Shown here: one piece after another, positions 44,931-53,704 of the stretch | Layout of the letters: each line of letters starts with the position of its first letter | Position numbering within the stretch: position 1 is the stretch's first letter | Assembly (NCBI RefSeq): GCF_964642095.1 | Contig: NZ_OZ209244.1 | Span: 2,418,001 to 2,482,000, forward strand | DNA: 64,000 nt | DNA from: Fretibacterium fastidiosum | Lineage (GTDB): Bacteria > Synergistota > Synergistia > Synergistales > Aminobacteriaceae | Direction: 5' to 3' | Program-made: the position numbers and the translations under genes | Notes under the pieces: generated by a model | Told to the model about the DNA's origin: nothing | Databases searched by the model: none | Seen by the model: the letters and a program-made list of their open reading frames with translations, nothing else

Positions 44931-46055
44931 ATGGAAAAAGAACGTGCTCCACTCATAAAGGAAGGGGTCGCCAATCCCACGGACGAAACGACGGCCCAGG
45001 GGAGGATATCCGCACGCGCCGCGGCGCTGATCGCGGACCTGGCCCTCCTGCTCTGCGCCCTCCTCTGGGGGGGCAGCTTCACCGTCGTCAAGGTGCTGCT
45101 CGACCTCTACCCGCCGAACTGGCTCCTGTTCCTGCGCTTCTCCTGCGGCAGCGCCCTGCTGCTCCTCTTCTTCCACAGGCGGATCGGCAGAATGTCCCGT
45201 CAGGCGGTGGCGGGAGGCGTCGTGATCGGCGTCGCCCTGTTCGGCGCCATCCTCTGCCAGACCCTCGGGCTCCTGTTCATGGCCCCAGGCAGGCAGGCCT
45301 TTCTGGTGTCGACCTACGTGCTGTTCGTCCCGCTGCTCCTCTGGCTCTTCCGCGGCCTGTTCCCCGGATGGCACACCCTCGCGGCCACCTGCACGTGCCT
45401 CATCGGCATGGCCCTCCTCACCTCGGACCTATCGGGCCCCCTCGGCAGAGGGGAGGCCCTGACGGTCCTGTGCGCCCTGTTCTTCGCCCTTCAGATCATC
45501 GCCATCAGCCGCTATTCCGCTCAATGCGACCCCATCAGCCTCACCTTCGTGCAATTTACGGTCCTCTCGCTGCTGACGCTGGCCGCCGCGCTCCTGTTCG
45601 AGAGGCCGCTCCAGTTCCACTGGCGGCGCGGGCTGCCGGAGCTGGCCTTCGCGATCGTGTTCTGCACCTTCCTCTGCTACCTGGTGCAGATCTGCGCTCA
45701 AAGGTACACCAAGGCCAGCCACGCGGCGATCCTGATGAGCCTCGAATCCGTGTTCGGCCTGCTCTGGAGCGTCATCTTCCTGGGCGAACCCACCTCCCTC
45801 AGGATGCTGTTCGGCTGCCTTTTGATCTTCCTTTCCGTCCTGCTCGTCGAGTTGGAGCCGCTCCTGAAGCGGGGACGGTGTCCTGGCGGCCCCTCCGCTC
45901 GTCCGGATACAGCTTCGCCGCGCAGTCCATCCGCCCCTTCCTCCGGAGGACCTCAAGGACCAGGCACCTGTTCTGCGGCATCCGGTGCTGAAGGAGCGCC
46001 CGCTGCTCCCGCCGCTCCGACTCCCGCCGCACCACGCGGACGGGAACGCCCGTGA
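44931..46055 (+). CDS. EamA/DMT-family transporter with an extended C-terminus
   Basis: 374 residues. Ten membrane helices in two EamA halves are visible (ALLWGGSFTVVKVLLDLYPP, and ESVFGLLWSVIFLGEP near the end of the second). They export metabolites or amino acids in characterised members. AGGAGG precedes the ATG at 44931. After residue about 318 the protein continues for 56 Pro/Ala/Ser-rich residues that lie antisense to the ygiQ-like gene; the transporter fold is complete without them. Confidence 0.85.
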   Translation: MEKERAPLIKEGVANPTDETTAQGRISARAAALIADLALLLCALLWGGSFTVVKVLLDLYPPNWLLFLRFSCGSALLLLFFHRRIGRMSRQAVAGGVVIGVALFGAILCQTLGLLFMAPGRQAFLVSTYVLFVPLLLWLFRGLFPGWHTLAATCTCLIGMALLTSDLSGPLGRGEALTVLCALFFALQIIAISRYSAQCDPISLTFVQFTVLSLLTLAAALLFERPLQFHWRRGLPELAFAIVFCTFLCYLVQICAQRYTKASHAAILMSLESVFGLLWSVIFLGEPTSLRMLFGCLLIFLSVLLVELEPLLKRGRCPGGPSARPDTASPRSPSAPSSGGPQGPGTCSAASGAEGAPAAPAAPTPAAPRGRERP

Positions 46056-47712
46056 AGGGGTCCAGCCCCGTGTAGTACATGCAGGTCGCCAGGCTGCCGG
46101 GCGTGGGGATAAAATCCTGCGCCTGTTCGGGACAGAAGGAGAGCTCCGCGGCGAACTCCGCCAGCTCGATGGCCTCGTCCACGCCGGCGCCCGGATGCGA
46201 CGTCATGAAGTAGGGAACGAGGTACTGCCTCTTCCCCAGCTTCCGGTTGCACTCCTCATAGAGCTCCACGAACCTGCGGTACTGTTCGACGCTCCCCTTG
46301 CGCATGACGCGCAGGACGGCGGGCGAAGCGTGCTCCGGAGCCACCTTCAGCTGGCCGCTGACGTGGTGCTCGCACAGCTCGCGCAGAAAGGCCTTCCCGT
46401 GCGCGCCGTCCAACAGCAGGTAGTCGTACCGAAGTCCGGAGCGCACGAACACCTTCTTCACGCCCGGTACGGCGCGGCACTTCCGAAGCAGCGCCAGGTA
46501 GTCCTCGTGGCTCGCGTCAAGCCGTCGGCAGGGCGTTGGAAAGAGGCACTCCTTCCCGCGGCAGACGCCGCGCTCCAGCTGGTCTTTGCAGGACGGGTGA
46601 CGAAAGTTGGCCGTCGGCCCACCGACGTCGTGGATGTAGCCCTTGAAGTCCGGGAGCCTCGTCAAGGCCCGGACCTCCCGCAGGATGGACTCGTGGCTCC
46701 TGGCCTGAATGATCCGCCCCTGATGGGCGTGGATGGCGCAAAAGGCGCAGCTGCCGAAGCAGCCCCTGTGGCTCGTGACGCTGAACTTCACCTCGGCAAG
46801 CGCCGGCACCCCTCCCAGCGCGTCGTACTTCGGGTGCCACCGGCGCAGGTACGGCATGTCGTAGACGCCGTCCATCTCCGCCTCCGTCAGAGGCAGCGCG
46901 GGGGGAAGCTGGACGAGGGTCCCCTTCTCGTGCCCCTGAAGGAGCGTGCGGCCCCGCAACGCGTCCTGCTCCAGCGAGGAGAGGCGAAAGGCCTCCGCGA
47001 ACTTCCGTCGGTCCCGGACGATCTCGTCCCAGGAGGGAAGCGGCACCGAGCCCGCGGGCTCCTGGCCGCGTTCAGCCACATAGCAGGTGCCCCGGACGTC
47101 CCGCACCTCCCCCACCGGGACGCCCCTCTTCAGTGCCGCCGCGATCTCCAGTAATTGCCGTTCCCCCATGCCGTAGATCAGGAGGTCCGCCTGGCTGTCC
47201 AGGAGGATGGATCGCCGCAGGGAGTCCGACCAGTAATCGTAGTGGACGAGGCGTCGGAGGCTGGCCTCGATGCCGCCGATGACCAGCGGGATGTCCCCAA
47301 AGATCCGGCGGACCTGTTGACAGTAGACGATCGTCGCGCGATCCGGCCGCAGCCCCACGGCGCCTCCCGGCGAGTAGGCGTCCGTCCGTCGGGCCTTTTT
47401 CCCTGCGGTCAGCTTTCCCAGCATGGAGTCCAGGTTCCCCGCGCCCACCAGCACCCCCAGCCGGGGGCGCCCCATGCAGGTGAAGTCCTCGTCCCCACGC
47501 CAGTTGGGCTGGGCAGCGACGCCGACCCGATACCCCTCGCGCTCCAGGAGGCGGGAGATCAGGCCGACGGCAAAGGAGGGGTGATCCACGTAGGCGTCGC
47601 CGTTCACGAACAAGAAGTCAAGCTCGCTCCACCCGCGCGCCTCCATGTCCGCGCGGCAGACAGGAAGGAAGCCCCCTCCCGCCTGCCGCTGCGTGGAACC
47701 GCCCACCGCCAT
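45799..47712 (-). CDS. YgiQ-family (UPF0313) radical SAM protein
   Basis: 637 residues. An N-terminal cobalamin-binding-like region (LDFLFVNGDAYVDHPSFAVG) precedes the radical SAM cluster CFGSCAFCAIHAHQG and a C-terminal YgiQ-type domain (AQDFIPTPGSLATCMYYTGLDPFTG). The reaction is unknown. I chose the ATG at 47712 because AAGGGG precedes it; the upstream in-frame extension runs into the tRNA-Pro gene. Its C-terminal 85 codons overlap the 3' end of the EamA gene on the other strand. Confidence 0.9.
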   Translation of the reverse strand: MAVGGSTQRQAGGGFLPVCRADMEARGWSELDFLFVNGDAYVDHPSFAVGLISRLLEREGYRVGVAAQPNWRGDEDFTCMGRPRLGVLVGAGNLDSMLGKLTAGKKARRTDAYSPGGAVGLRPDRATIVYCQQVRRIFGDIPLVIGGIEASLRRLVHYDYWSDSLRRSILLDSQADLLIYGMGERQLLEIAAALKRGVPVGEVRDVRGTCYVAERGQEPAGSVPLPSWDEIVRDRRKFAEAFRLSSLEQDALRGRTLLQGHEKGTLVQLPPALPLTEAEMDGVYDMPYLRRWHPKYDALGGVPALAEVKFSVTSHRGCFGSCAFCAIHAHQGRIIQARSHESILREVRALTRLPDFKGYIHDVGGPTANFRHPSCKDQLERGVCRGKECLFPTPCRRLDASHEDYLALLRKCRAVPGVKKVFVRSGLRYDYLLLDGAHGKAFLRELCEHHVSGQLKVAPEHASPAVLRVMRKGSVEQYRRFVELYEECNRKLGKRQYLVPYFMTSHPGAGVDEAIELAEFAAELSFCPEQAQDFIPTPGSLATCMYYTGLDPFTGVPVRVVRRESERREQRALLQHRMPQNRCLVLEVLRRKGRMDCAAKLYPDERRGRQDTVPASGAAPTRRAGRKGRSKGSRTAS

Positions 47713-47797
47713 TGCCCCCACCCCTTTCAAAGATTCCGGGACGGGCCGCGTCCCAACCCGCCGCCCCGAAGCAAAATCCAGGCCGATCGAGGCCCAC

Positions 47798-47827
47798 AAA
47801 AAAGGAGGCTGGGAAACCCCAACCTCC
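47798..47827 (-). terminator. Rho-independent terminator downstream of tRNA-Pro
   Basis: On the minus strand GGAGGTTGGG pairs with CCCAGCCTCC across a GTTT loop, followed by six T. It ends the tRNA transcript before the ygiQ-like gene. Confidence 0.8.
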
Positions 47828-47840
47828 ACGTGCTGCTCAA

Positions 47841-47918
<78 letters not shown>

Positions 47919-48036
47919 AAAAGCGTCCCCGCCGCCTCGAACCGCCAAACGACCGGAACCCCTATCAACAACGGCGAGTATATTACCATCTTTCGAGGCG
48001 GACGTCAAATGCTGTCGTTGATTGGTGATCATGTCA

Positions 48037-48195
48037 TATCAATTTGCGTCTAAAGGGAAAGAAAGGCCCCCCTGCAAGGGGGGCTGCCCCGAAGGGGCTG
48101 GGGGGTGTTGAGCCTGAGAAACAACCCCTCCGGTTCGCTGACGCGAACCACCTCCCCTTTCAGGGGAGGCAATCCGTATTAAACGCGAATTGATA
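48037..48195. mobile_element. Family 1 MITE-like element, copy 3 (159 bp, core form)
   Basis: The ends TATCAATTTGCGTCTAA and TTAAACGCGAATTGATA share a compensating change (CC/GG to TC/GA). The flanks carry the direct repeat TCA (48034-48036 and 48196-48198). It contains only the C6/G6 hairpin module and the right-end hairpins, which defines the minimal element. Confidence 0.8.
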
Positions 48196-48325
48196 TCATC
48201 CCCCGCCGCGGCAGGCAGGTCTTTCGGTGATACTTTCGGATATGGAGCAGTCGCTCCTCGGCGTGGGCATCCCTGACACTCTCCGCAAGAGCGGCATCGT
48301 ACAGCCAGTCCGCTAAAACCTTTGC

Positions 48326-48331
48326 TATAAT
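48326..48331 (+). promoter_or_regulatory. Extended -10 promoter of the Rpn-type nuclease gene
   Basis: TGCTATAAT combines a TGN extension with a consensus -10. The ATG at 48355 would lie about 17 nt after the start of transcription. Confidence 0.6.
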
Positions 48332-48354
48332 GACGTCAAGGCTGGACGGGGGCG

Positions 48355-49377
48355 ATGAAGACGAGCGACAAAAGTGCGGCGCATAAGGCGCAATGCAATG
48401 AAATGAACGAAATCGGAGAGAGCTCAGCGCTCTTTTACTCACCCTCCCACAGGTCCAGGGAGCAGATCGATCTGGACGTGAGCCAGGGGCGGGTCTACCC
48501 ACTGGCAGACGTCCTCTTCAAATTCCTCTTCGGCAGGCCGGAGAGAGCGGAGCTTTTCCTCGACCTGCTGAACGCCCTGATGTTCCCCAATGGGGAGCGG
48601 GCCTTTACCCAGGTCGCTTTCATCGACCGGGAGTTTTCGCCCGTTCGGGCTTCGGGGAGGGGGAGCCGCCTGGACCTCGCCGCCCGGCTTGACGGCGAGC
48701 TGGTCAACCTGGAGGTCCAAATCCGCCGCGAACCGGGCTACCTGAAACGGACCCTGTATTACTGGTCTCTGCTCTACGCGACATCCCTGGAGCGTCGGGG
48801 GAAGTACCTCGACACGGTGCGCACGATCTCCCTGAACCTGCTGGACTTCGAGCTGCTCCCGGAGGAGCGGGAGTGCCGCAACAGCTACTCCATCCGCAAC
48901 GACGCGAGCGGACGGCTTCTCTGCGACGACCTTCAGATCGTTTACTTTGAACTGCCGAAGGATCGCAGGGAACGGAAGGCGGGCCGACGCCCTCGGAACA
49001 GGCTGGAGCGCTGGCTGTGTTACCTGGACGGAATGCGAGGTGACGAGATGGAACGGATAGCGGCAATGGAGCCGGGAATCGGCGCGGCGCTGGATTTGGA
49101 GCGCGAATTTTTTCAGAACCGGGATCAGCGCCTGGCGTACATTGTGAACCTGATGGAGTTCTGGGACGAGGAGGACATCTCGGGCCGACGCGAGGAGGCC
49201 GCGTTGGCCAGGGGCAGGGTCGAGGGCGAGGCCAAAGGTAGGGCCGAGGGCGAGGCTAAGGGCAGGGCTGATGCGGCACGAAACCTGCTGCGGATGGGGC
49301 TTGAGCTCTCCAAAATCTCGGAGGCAACCGGCCTGTCCCTGGACGAAATAGAGGCATTGAGGGAGCGGCTGAGTTAA
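48355..49377 (+). CDS. Rpn/PD-(D/E)XK nuclease family transposase-like protein
   Basis: 340 residues. The N-terminal nuclease domain shows YPLADVLFKFLFGRPE, SRLDLAARLDGELVNLEVQ (the D...ExQ pair of the PD-(D/E)XK fold) and YYWSLLYATSL. It matches the Rpn recombination-promoting nuclease group. The C-terminus has a short repeat (RVEGEAKGRAEGEAKGRA) followed by a helical tail typical of these proteins. Its own extended -10 promoter precedes it. The stop codon lies in a solo family 2 motif. Confidence 0.85.
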   Translation: MKTSDKSAAHKAQCNEMNEIGESSALFYSPSHRSREQIDLDVSQGRVYPLADVLFKFLFGRPERAELFLDLLNALMFPNGERAFTQVAFIDREFSPVRASGRGSRLDLAARLDGELVNLEVQIRREPGYLKRTLYYWSLLYATSLERRGKYLDTVRTISLNLLDFELLPEERECRNSYSIRNDASGRLLCDDLQIVYFELPKDRRERKAGRRPRNRLERWLCYLDGMRGDEMERIAAMEPGIGAALDLEREFFQNRDQRLAYIVNLMEFWDEEDISGRREEAALARGRVEGEAKGRAEGEAKGRADAARNLLRMGLELSKISEATGLSLDEIEALRERLS

Positions 49378-49388
49378 GGAAGCGCTGA
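49374..49388 (+). repeat. Solo family 2 terminus
   Basis: TTAAGGAAGCGCTGA is identical to the family 2 internal/terminal motif at 43677. Its TAA is the stop codon of the Rpn-type gene. No second terminus is found nearby. Confidence 0.65.
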
Positions 49389-49415
49389 CTTGGATTGTCA
49401 AGCTAAGCGCGATAG

Positions 49416-49569
49416 CCCAAATCCACAGGTTGCGATGGCTTTATCGGCGCTCAAGCCCGTCGTTGTACAGGTTAAGCCGATACTGACCTTTCACCCGTCA
49501 GGTGCAGCAGAAAATGTGCAAAACCGGTTTCCGACGCACGTTAAAAACTTTGCCTGTGGTTTGGGGGAT
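49416..49569. repeat. Family 3 intergenic repeat, copy A
   Basis: This 150-bp stretch aligns with 54431-54580. Shared landmarks, in order, are CCACAGG-TGCGA, GCTTTATCGG-GCTCA, CACCCGTC-GGTGC-GCAG (a small hairpin), and a GCACG-TTAAAAA-like segment near the end. It lies between convergent genes. No frame is conserved. Confidence 0.65.
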
Positions 49570-49649
49570 AGGCAATTAAAAAAGCCGGAATATAGTCACC
49601 TCTGGATGAAGGACGGACGGGCGGCTGTTGCGAAGAACAAGCTATAATG

Positions 49650-50780
49650 TTATCTCCTGCGGAAGACGTTGAGAAATTTCCTGCTCGGAGCCGGCAGGGA
49701 GAGCGCGTCGGCCTCCGGCAGCGAAGCGAGGCGCCAGTCGTCAGGGCACGGAGACGGCTCATCGAGGTCGCACGCCACCACCCAGGCGCGGACGCGGTGG
49801 ACGGTGAAGGAGAAGCTCACCGCCCCCAACTCCCGCACATCGCCCTTCAGGCTCCAGCCATTCTCCCCCGTCCAGTTCCGAAAGTCCGCAGCGAAGCCCG
49901 CAGCGGTTCGGGGGAACCAGGGGACCTCCCACATGGAGGCCCACACCCCCCGGTCCGGGCGCCGGCGCAGCAGGAGGCGGTCCTGAAAGAGGGCGACCAG
50001 CCCCCAGGCCTCCTCCCGGACCACCAGGGGGCGGACGCGCGGCAGGGGACGCTCATTCACGACATCGTAACGGCGGGCGAGACACGACACCGCCAGCGGG
50101 CAGGCGCCGCAGTCCGCGCCTCGTGGGGTGCAGACCAGTGCGCCCAGGTCCATCAACGCCTGATTCAGGAGCCGTGGGCTGACGGTCCGCAGCATGTCGG
50201 ACGCGAAAGCCGCGACGCGGCTGCGGAGCGGCGTACTCCCCGCAGGAGCCGCGATGTCGCAGAGGCGTGCGATGACGCGCTCCGCGTTGCCGTCGATGGC
50301 CGGCACGGGAAGGTCGTAGGCCACGCTGGCCACGGCTCCGGCCGTGTACTCCCCTATTCCGGGGTAGGTCCTGAGCTTCACTGCATCGGGGGGCGGCACC
50401 CGATAGCCCGCCTCCACCATGGACCGGGCCGCCTTCAGAAGGTTCCGACACCGGGAGTAATACCCCAGCCCCTCCCAGAGCTTCAGAACCTCGGACTCGT
50501 CCGCCCCAGCCAGAGCGGAGAGGTCCGGCCAGCGCTCCATCCAGCGCGTAAAGTAGGGGACCGCGGTGCTCATCTGGGTCTGCTGGAGCATGAACTCCGA
50601 GACGAGCACCCTGTAGGGGTCGTAACCCTCGCGCCAGGGCAGGGAGCGGGCGTGGTCCCTGAACCATGCGACGAGGGCCTTTGCGGAGAGCCCGGCGTTC
50701 ACGGAGGGTTCGCCGGCAGCGGCGCAACAACTCCCCTCAGCTCGCGGGCTGGCCTCCGCGCAACCGGCAATCCCCGCCAC
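49650..50780 (-). CDS. mutY: A/G-specific adenine glycosylase MutY
   Basis: 376 residues. The glycosylase domain has the catalytic Glu in VSEFMLQQTQ, the HhH motif LRTYPGIGEYTAGAVAS and the Asp in VPAIDGNAERV. A [4Fe-4S] loop has four Cys (CTPRGADCGACPLAVSC). A C-terminal NUDIX-like domain reads 8-oxoG. I chose GTG 50780 because AAGGAGG lies 7 nt upstream; a longer frame to TTG 50828 lacks such a site. It removes A paired with 8-oxoG. Confidence 0.95.
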   Translation of the reverse strand: MAGIAGCAEASPRAEGSCCAAAGEPSVNAGLSAKALVAWFRDHARSLPWREGYDPYRVLVSEFMLQQTQMSTAVPYFTRWMERWPDLSALAGADESEVLKLWEGLGYYSRCRNLLKAARSMVEAGYRVPPPDAVKLRTYPGIGEYTAGAVASVAYDLPVPAIDGNAERVIARLCDIAAPAGSTPLRSRVAAFASDMLRTVSPRLLNQALMDLGALVCTPRGADCGACPLAVSCLARRYDVVNERPLPRVRPLVVREEAWGLVALFQDRLLLRRRPDRGVWASMWEVPWFPRTAAGFAADFRNWTGENGWSLKGDVRELGAVSFSFTVHRVRAWVVACDLDEPSPCPDDWRLASLPEADALSLPAPSRKFLNVFRRR

Positions 50781-50848
50781 CTCATCCCCTCCTTCGTTCA
50801 GACAGCTTGCAGAGCGGGCAAGCGCCAAAACGGCCCGCTTGAGTTTTT

Positions 50849-50854
50849 ATTATA
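50849..50854 (-). promoter_or_regulatory. Candidate -10 box for mutY
   Basis: The minus strand reads TATAAT, preceded by CTG, about 68 nt upstream of the GTG start. The -35 is unclear. The region 50855-51083 holds no gene. Confidence 0.4.
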
Positions 50855-51083
50855 CAGGACGGGGGCGCGCGCAGCGACCTTGCCCCTCGAAGGGAAGCTC
50901 ATCCCCGCTGCGAGTCCCCCACAAATCTCTATGGACTTTATTTATGGCGGGGCGGCCGTTTTCAAGCTACACTTTTAAATGGGTTTGGTGTATAGTTAAG
51001 TCAAGGACCCGATGGTCCGCACCCTGTGACCTTGCACACTCGCCAGAAAAGACGACACGACCCGGAGGGGGATTTCTTTATAA

Positions 51084-52355
51084 ATGAAGTGGCATAACAC
51101 GAAGTTCATGCTGAGGCACATGAAGATCATCGTCGGGCTCATGACCATCCTGACTGCGGTCGCGCTCGGCTTCGTCCTCCACCTGGCCAGCGGGGTGTTC
51201 ATCCCCCTGGTGATCGCGTGGTTTCTATTGCAGATCTTCCGTCCGGTCCTCAAGCTGGGGGATCAGCTCAAGCTGCCCCCTTTCCTCAAGATCGCGCTGG
51301 TGTTCGTCCTGCTGTTCTGCATGACCCTCATAGGGGTGCGCTTCGTCGCGTCTCAGGCCGTGGAATTCGGCGAGGTCTATCAGCGGTTCTACCCCGACCT
51401 CGAACCCACCATCGAAAAGTTCACCAACACCCTGATGACCCTGGGCTTCCTCCCCAACTCGCGCCCCTCCGTCCGAAGCGAAGAACAGGAGGAGGAAGAC
51501 GTGCCCAGGAACACGTTCATCCTGACGGCCGCCGCCTCCGCCGACAGCGCTCCCCCCGCCCTGTCGGGGGGCAGCATCCTCATGGGGGAGTTGACGAAGA
51601 AGCTCCGCACCGATTGGACGTCCTACGTGCGCTACATCTCGGAGATGGCCATCACCCTCCTGAGCAAGCTGGTCCTCTCTCTGGTCTTCCTGATGTTCAT
51701 GCTCCTCGAGGCCCCCTACGTCGTCGATAAGATCGACGAGGCCTTTCGCGGCCCCAGCGCCCGAACCGGCGAGACGGTCAAGAGCATCCTGGCGACGATC
51801 TCCTCCCAGATCAGCAGCTACCTCGGTGCGCTGACCCTCATCAGCGTCGCGACCGGGCTCTGCGCCTGGGTCATCTTGACGAGCTGCAACGTGGAGCTGG
51901 CGACTGGCTGGGCCGTGCTGACCATCCTCCTGAACTTCATTCCAACCGTCGGGTCCATCATCGCGACGGTGCCGCCGGTGGTCATGGCGATCCTCCAGTC
52001 CCCCACCAGCCTCACCATGCCGCTCCTCGTCCTCGTCCTGCTGACCGCCGTGCAGGTCTCCATCGGCAACATCCTGACCCCAAAGATCATGGGAGACCGC
52101 CTCGGCCTGAGCCCCGTCATCATCCTCCTCTCCCTCCTCCTGTGGGGCGTCATCTGGGGCATTCCGGGGGCGATCCTCTCCACCCCCATCGCCTCGATCC
52201 TTCAGATCATCTGCGCCAGCACCCACTCGCTGAAGCCCATCGCCATCCTCATGGGCAGCGGGGAGAACGCACGCAAGGCGCGAATGAAGAGTGACCGGGA
52301 GGCGGAGGCCGCCAGGCAGCAAAGGGGTGAGAAGGGCCAGGGGGAGAACGCCTGA
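51084..52355 (+). CDS. AI-2E/TqsA-PerM family transporter
   Basis: 423 residues. Paired helices at the N-terminus (about 13-60) and a cluster at 195-390 surround a soluble central part, the usual AI-2E family topology. Motifs include MLLEAPYVVDKID and NILTPKIMGDRLGLSPVIILLSLLLWGVIWGIPGAIL. Members have been linked to autoinducer-2 export or ion exchange; the substrate here is unknown. The C-terminus is charged (REAEAARQQRGEKGQGEN). Confidence 0.88.
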   Translation: MKWHNTKFMLRHMKIIVGLMTILTAVALGFVLHLASGVFIPLVIAWFLLQIFRPVLKLGDQLKLPPFLKIALVFVLLFCMTLIGVRFVASQAVEFGEVYQRFYPDLEPTIEKFTNTLMTLGFLPNSRPSVRSEEQEEEDVPRNTFILTAAASADSAPPALSGGSILMGELTKKLRTDWTSYVRYISEMAITLLSKLVLSLVFLMFMLLEAPYVVDKIDEAFRGPSARTGETVKSILATISSQISSYLGALTLISVATGLCAWVILTSCNVELATGWAVLTILLNFIPTVGSIIATVPPVVMAILQSPTSLTMPLLVLVLLTAVQVSIGNILTPKIMGDRLGLSPVIILLSLLLWGVIWGIPGAILSTPIASILQIICASTHSLKPIAILMGSGENARKARMKSDREAEAARQQRGEKGQGENA

Positions 52356-52386
52356 CGCAGGAAACGCCGCCCCTGACGGAGTGCCT

Positions 52387-52692
52387 CTACGGCCTGAAGC
52401 GGCTCCGATCGACATCCAGCCTCAAGGCCCCCTTGCGCTCAGGGATTCGAGAGCGCTTTCCCTTTCCCCTTCGGCAGGCCCCCCCACCGGCTCCGACGGG
52501 CCTCGTCGCCTGCCACACCGGGGCGGGGACTGGCAGCTTCGCCTCTCTCCATCGATGTCGCCGCGCCCTTCCTCGCCGCGGCATCCCAATAAAATCCCGC
52601 ACCTCACGGCACACGCCCCAAAGGAGCACGCCCCACAGAAACAGCAGCACGTATTGCTGAACTCCCAGCACCCCGCCCAACGCATTCGTCAT
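52387..52692 (-). CDS. Small one-helix membrane protein, divergent from the S24-type repressor
   Basis: 101 residues. A hydrophobic segment (VQQYVLLFLWGVLLWGVC, about 10-27) is followed by a strongly basic tail rich in Arg and Pro. AGGAGG lies 7 nt before the ATG at 52692, which supports it as a real gene. It is divergent from the repressor gene and shares its intergenic region with the operator at 52801-52827, so it is a natural regulatory target. Its function is unknown. Confidence 0.6.
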   Translation of the reverse strand: MTNALGGVLGVQQYVLLFLWGVLLWGVCREVRDFIGMPRRGRARRHRWREAKLPVPAPVWQATRPVGAGGGACRRGKGKRSRIPERKGALRLDVDRSRFRP

Positions 52693-52800
52693 CTCACAAC
52701 CTCCTCGCCAGACCATCCACGCCTCTGCGCGGGCTCAAGCGGTCGGTACGGCCTCTCTAACGCTCCGGCCCGTAGGCCCAACCGTGCCTTTACGTCGTTC

Positions 52801-52827
52801 ATTATGCTACGTATTATGTAGCATAAT
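52801..52827. promoter_or_regulatory. Perfect inverted-repeat operator in front of the S24-type repressor
   Basis: ATTATGCTAC and GTAGCATAAT are exact reverse complements separated by 7 nt. The site sits in the AT-rich divergent region between the small membrane protein and the repressor gene. It is likely the binding site of the adjacent HTH protein, controlling both directions. Confidence 0.7.
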
Positions 52828-52913
52828 TGGAATAAATGCAAGATCCGTTGTAAAATGACTTGCGGGGTTGAAGAGGCAGGATCGCGCTCAGGGCACGGAA
52901 GGGGATGACTGAA

Positions 52914-53615
52914 ATGACGGAAGGAGCGGAGGCGGGCATTGGCGCCCGCATCATGGCGCGGCGGAAGGCGCTTGGGATGAAGCGCCCGGAGCTGGCGGAA
53001 CGGCTTGGAGTGAAGCCCAACACGCTGTATCGCTACGAGATCGGAAGCATTGGCATCCGGGACTCCATGAAGTCCAGGATCGCAAAGGAGCTGGGGGTAT
53101 CCCTGGCCTACCTGGTGTCCGGCACAGCGGAGGTGGGGCGGGAACGAGGCTCTGAGGAGACGCCGGAGCCCGTCGTCCCGCCCCAGGTATACCTCCCCAT
53201 CCTGGACCAGGAGGCCTGCGCCGGGAGCGGGTTCAATTGGTCCGACGTGAGGGCCGGGGCGCGGAAGTGGATGCCCTGGCCCACGCTTGAGACGGGGGGC
53301 CCCGTCGGCCCCACCAAGCCCTACTTCGTCAAGGTCGAGGGGGACAGCATGATCGGCGCCAACATCCAGGACGGCTGCCTGATCCTGGTCAACCCCAACA
53401 CCGAGGTGCGGAGCGGGGACATCGCCTACGTCCGGTGGAACGACCGGTGCTCCGTCAAGGGGATTATCTTCTATAACGACGGGCGCGTCGAGCTGCGCCC
53501 GGCCAACAAGGACTTCAGCTCCATCTGGATTCAGCGGGACGAGGTCGAGTTTCTGACGATCCTCGGCAAGGTGGTGCGCTGGCTCAACATGGGGGTGCCG
53601 AACCGCATCTTTTAG
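52914..53615 (+). CDS. XRE-HTH / S24-peptidase-type repressor
   Basis: 233 residues. An XRE helix-turn-helix (about 8-62: KRPELAERLGVKPNTLYRYEIG) is followed by a linker and a LexA/CI-type S24 domain with Ser in VEGDSMIGANI and Lys in CSVKGIIFY, the Ser-Lys dyad used for self-cleavage. It may respond to DNA damage via RecA. I prefer the ATG at 52914, about 9 nt after GGAAGGGG; 52905 is possible. It resembles prophage repressors but no phage genes are present. Confidence 0.88.
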   Translation: MTEGAEAGIGARIMARRKALGMKRPELAERLGVKPNTLYRYEIGSIGIRDSMKSRIAKELGVSLAYLVSGTAEVGRERGSEETPEPVVPPQVYLPILDQEACAGSGFNWSDVRAGARKWMPWPTLETGGPVGPTKPYFVKVEGDSMIGANIQDGCLILVNPNTEVRSGDIAYVRWNDRCSVKGIIFYNDGRVELRPANKDFSSIWIQRDEVEFLTILGKVVRWLNMGVPNRIF

Positions 53616-53651
53616 GCTTCGCTCCAGGGGGAGCGCGCCCTGAAAATTTAA

Positions 53652-53682
53652 AGGGCCTGCCGCCTCAAGTGCGGCAGGCCCT
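53652..53682. terminator. Bidirectional hairpin after the repressor gene
   Basis: AGGGCCTGCCGC pairs with GCGGCAGGCCCT around a 7-nt loop, between convergent genes. The minus strand downstream is T-rich (TTTAAATTTTCA). Confidence 0.7.
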
Positions 53683-53704
53683 GATGTACGCCTGAATGCC
53701 GGCC

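Noticed and set aside
52387..52692. Possible second toxin-antitoxin partner for the S24-type repressor
   Set aside because: The small protein has no recognised toxin motif; only its membrane helix and basic tail can be supported.
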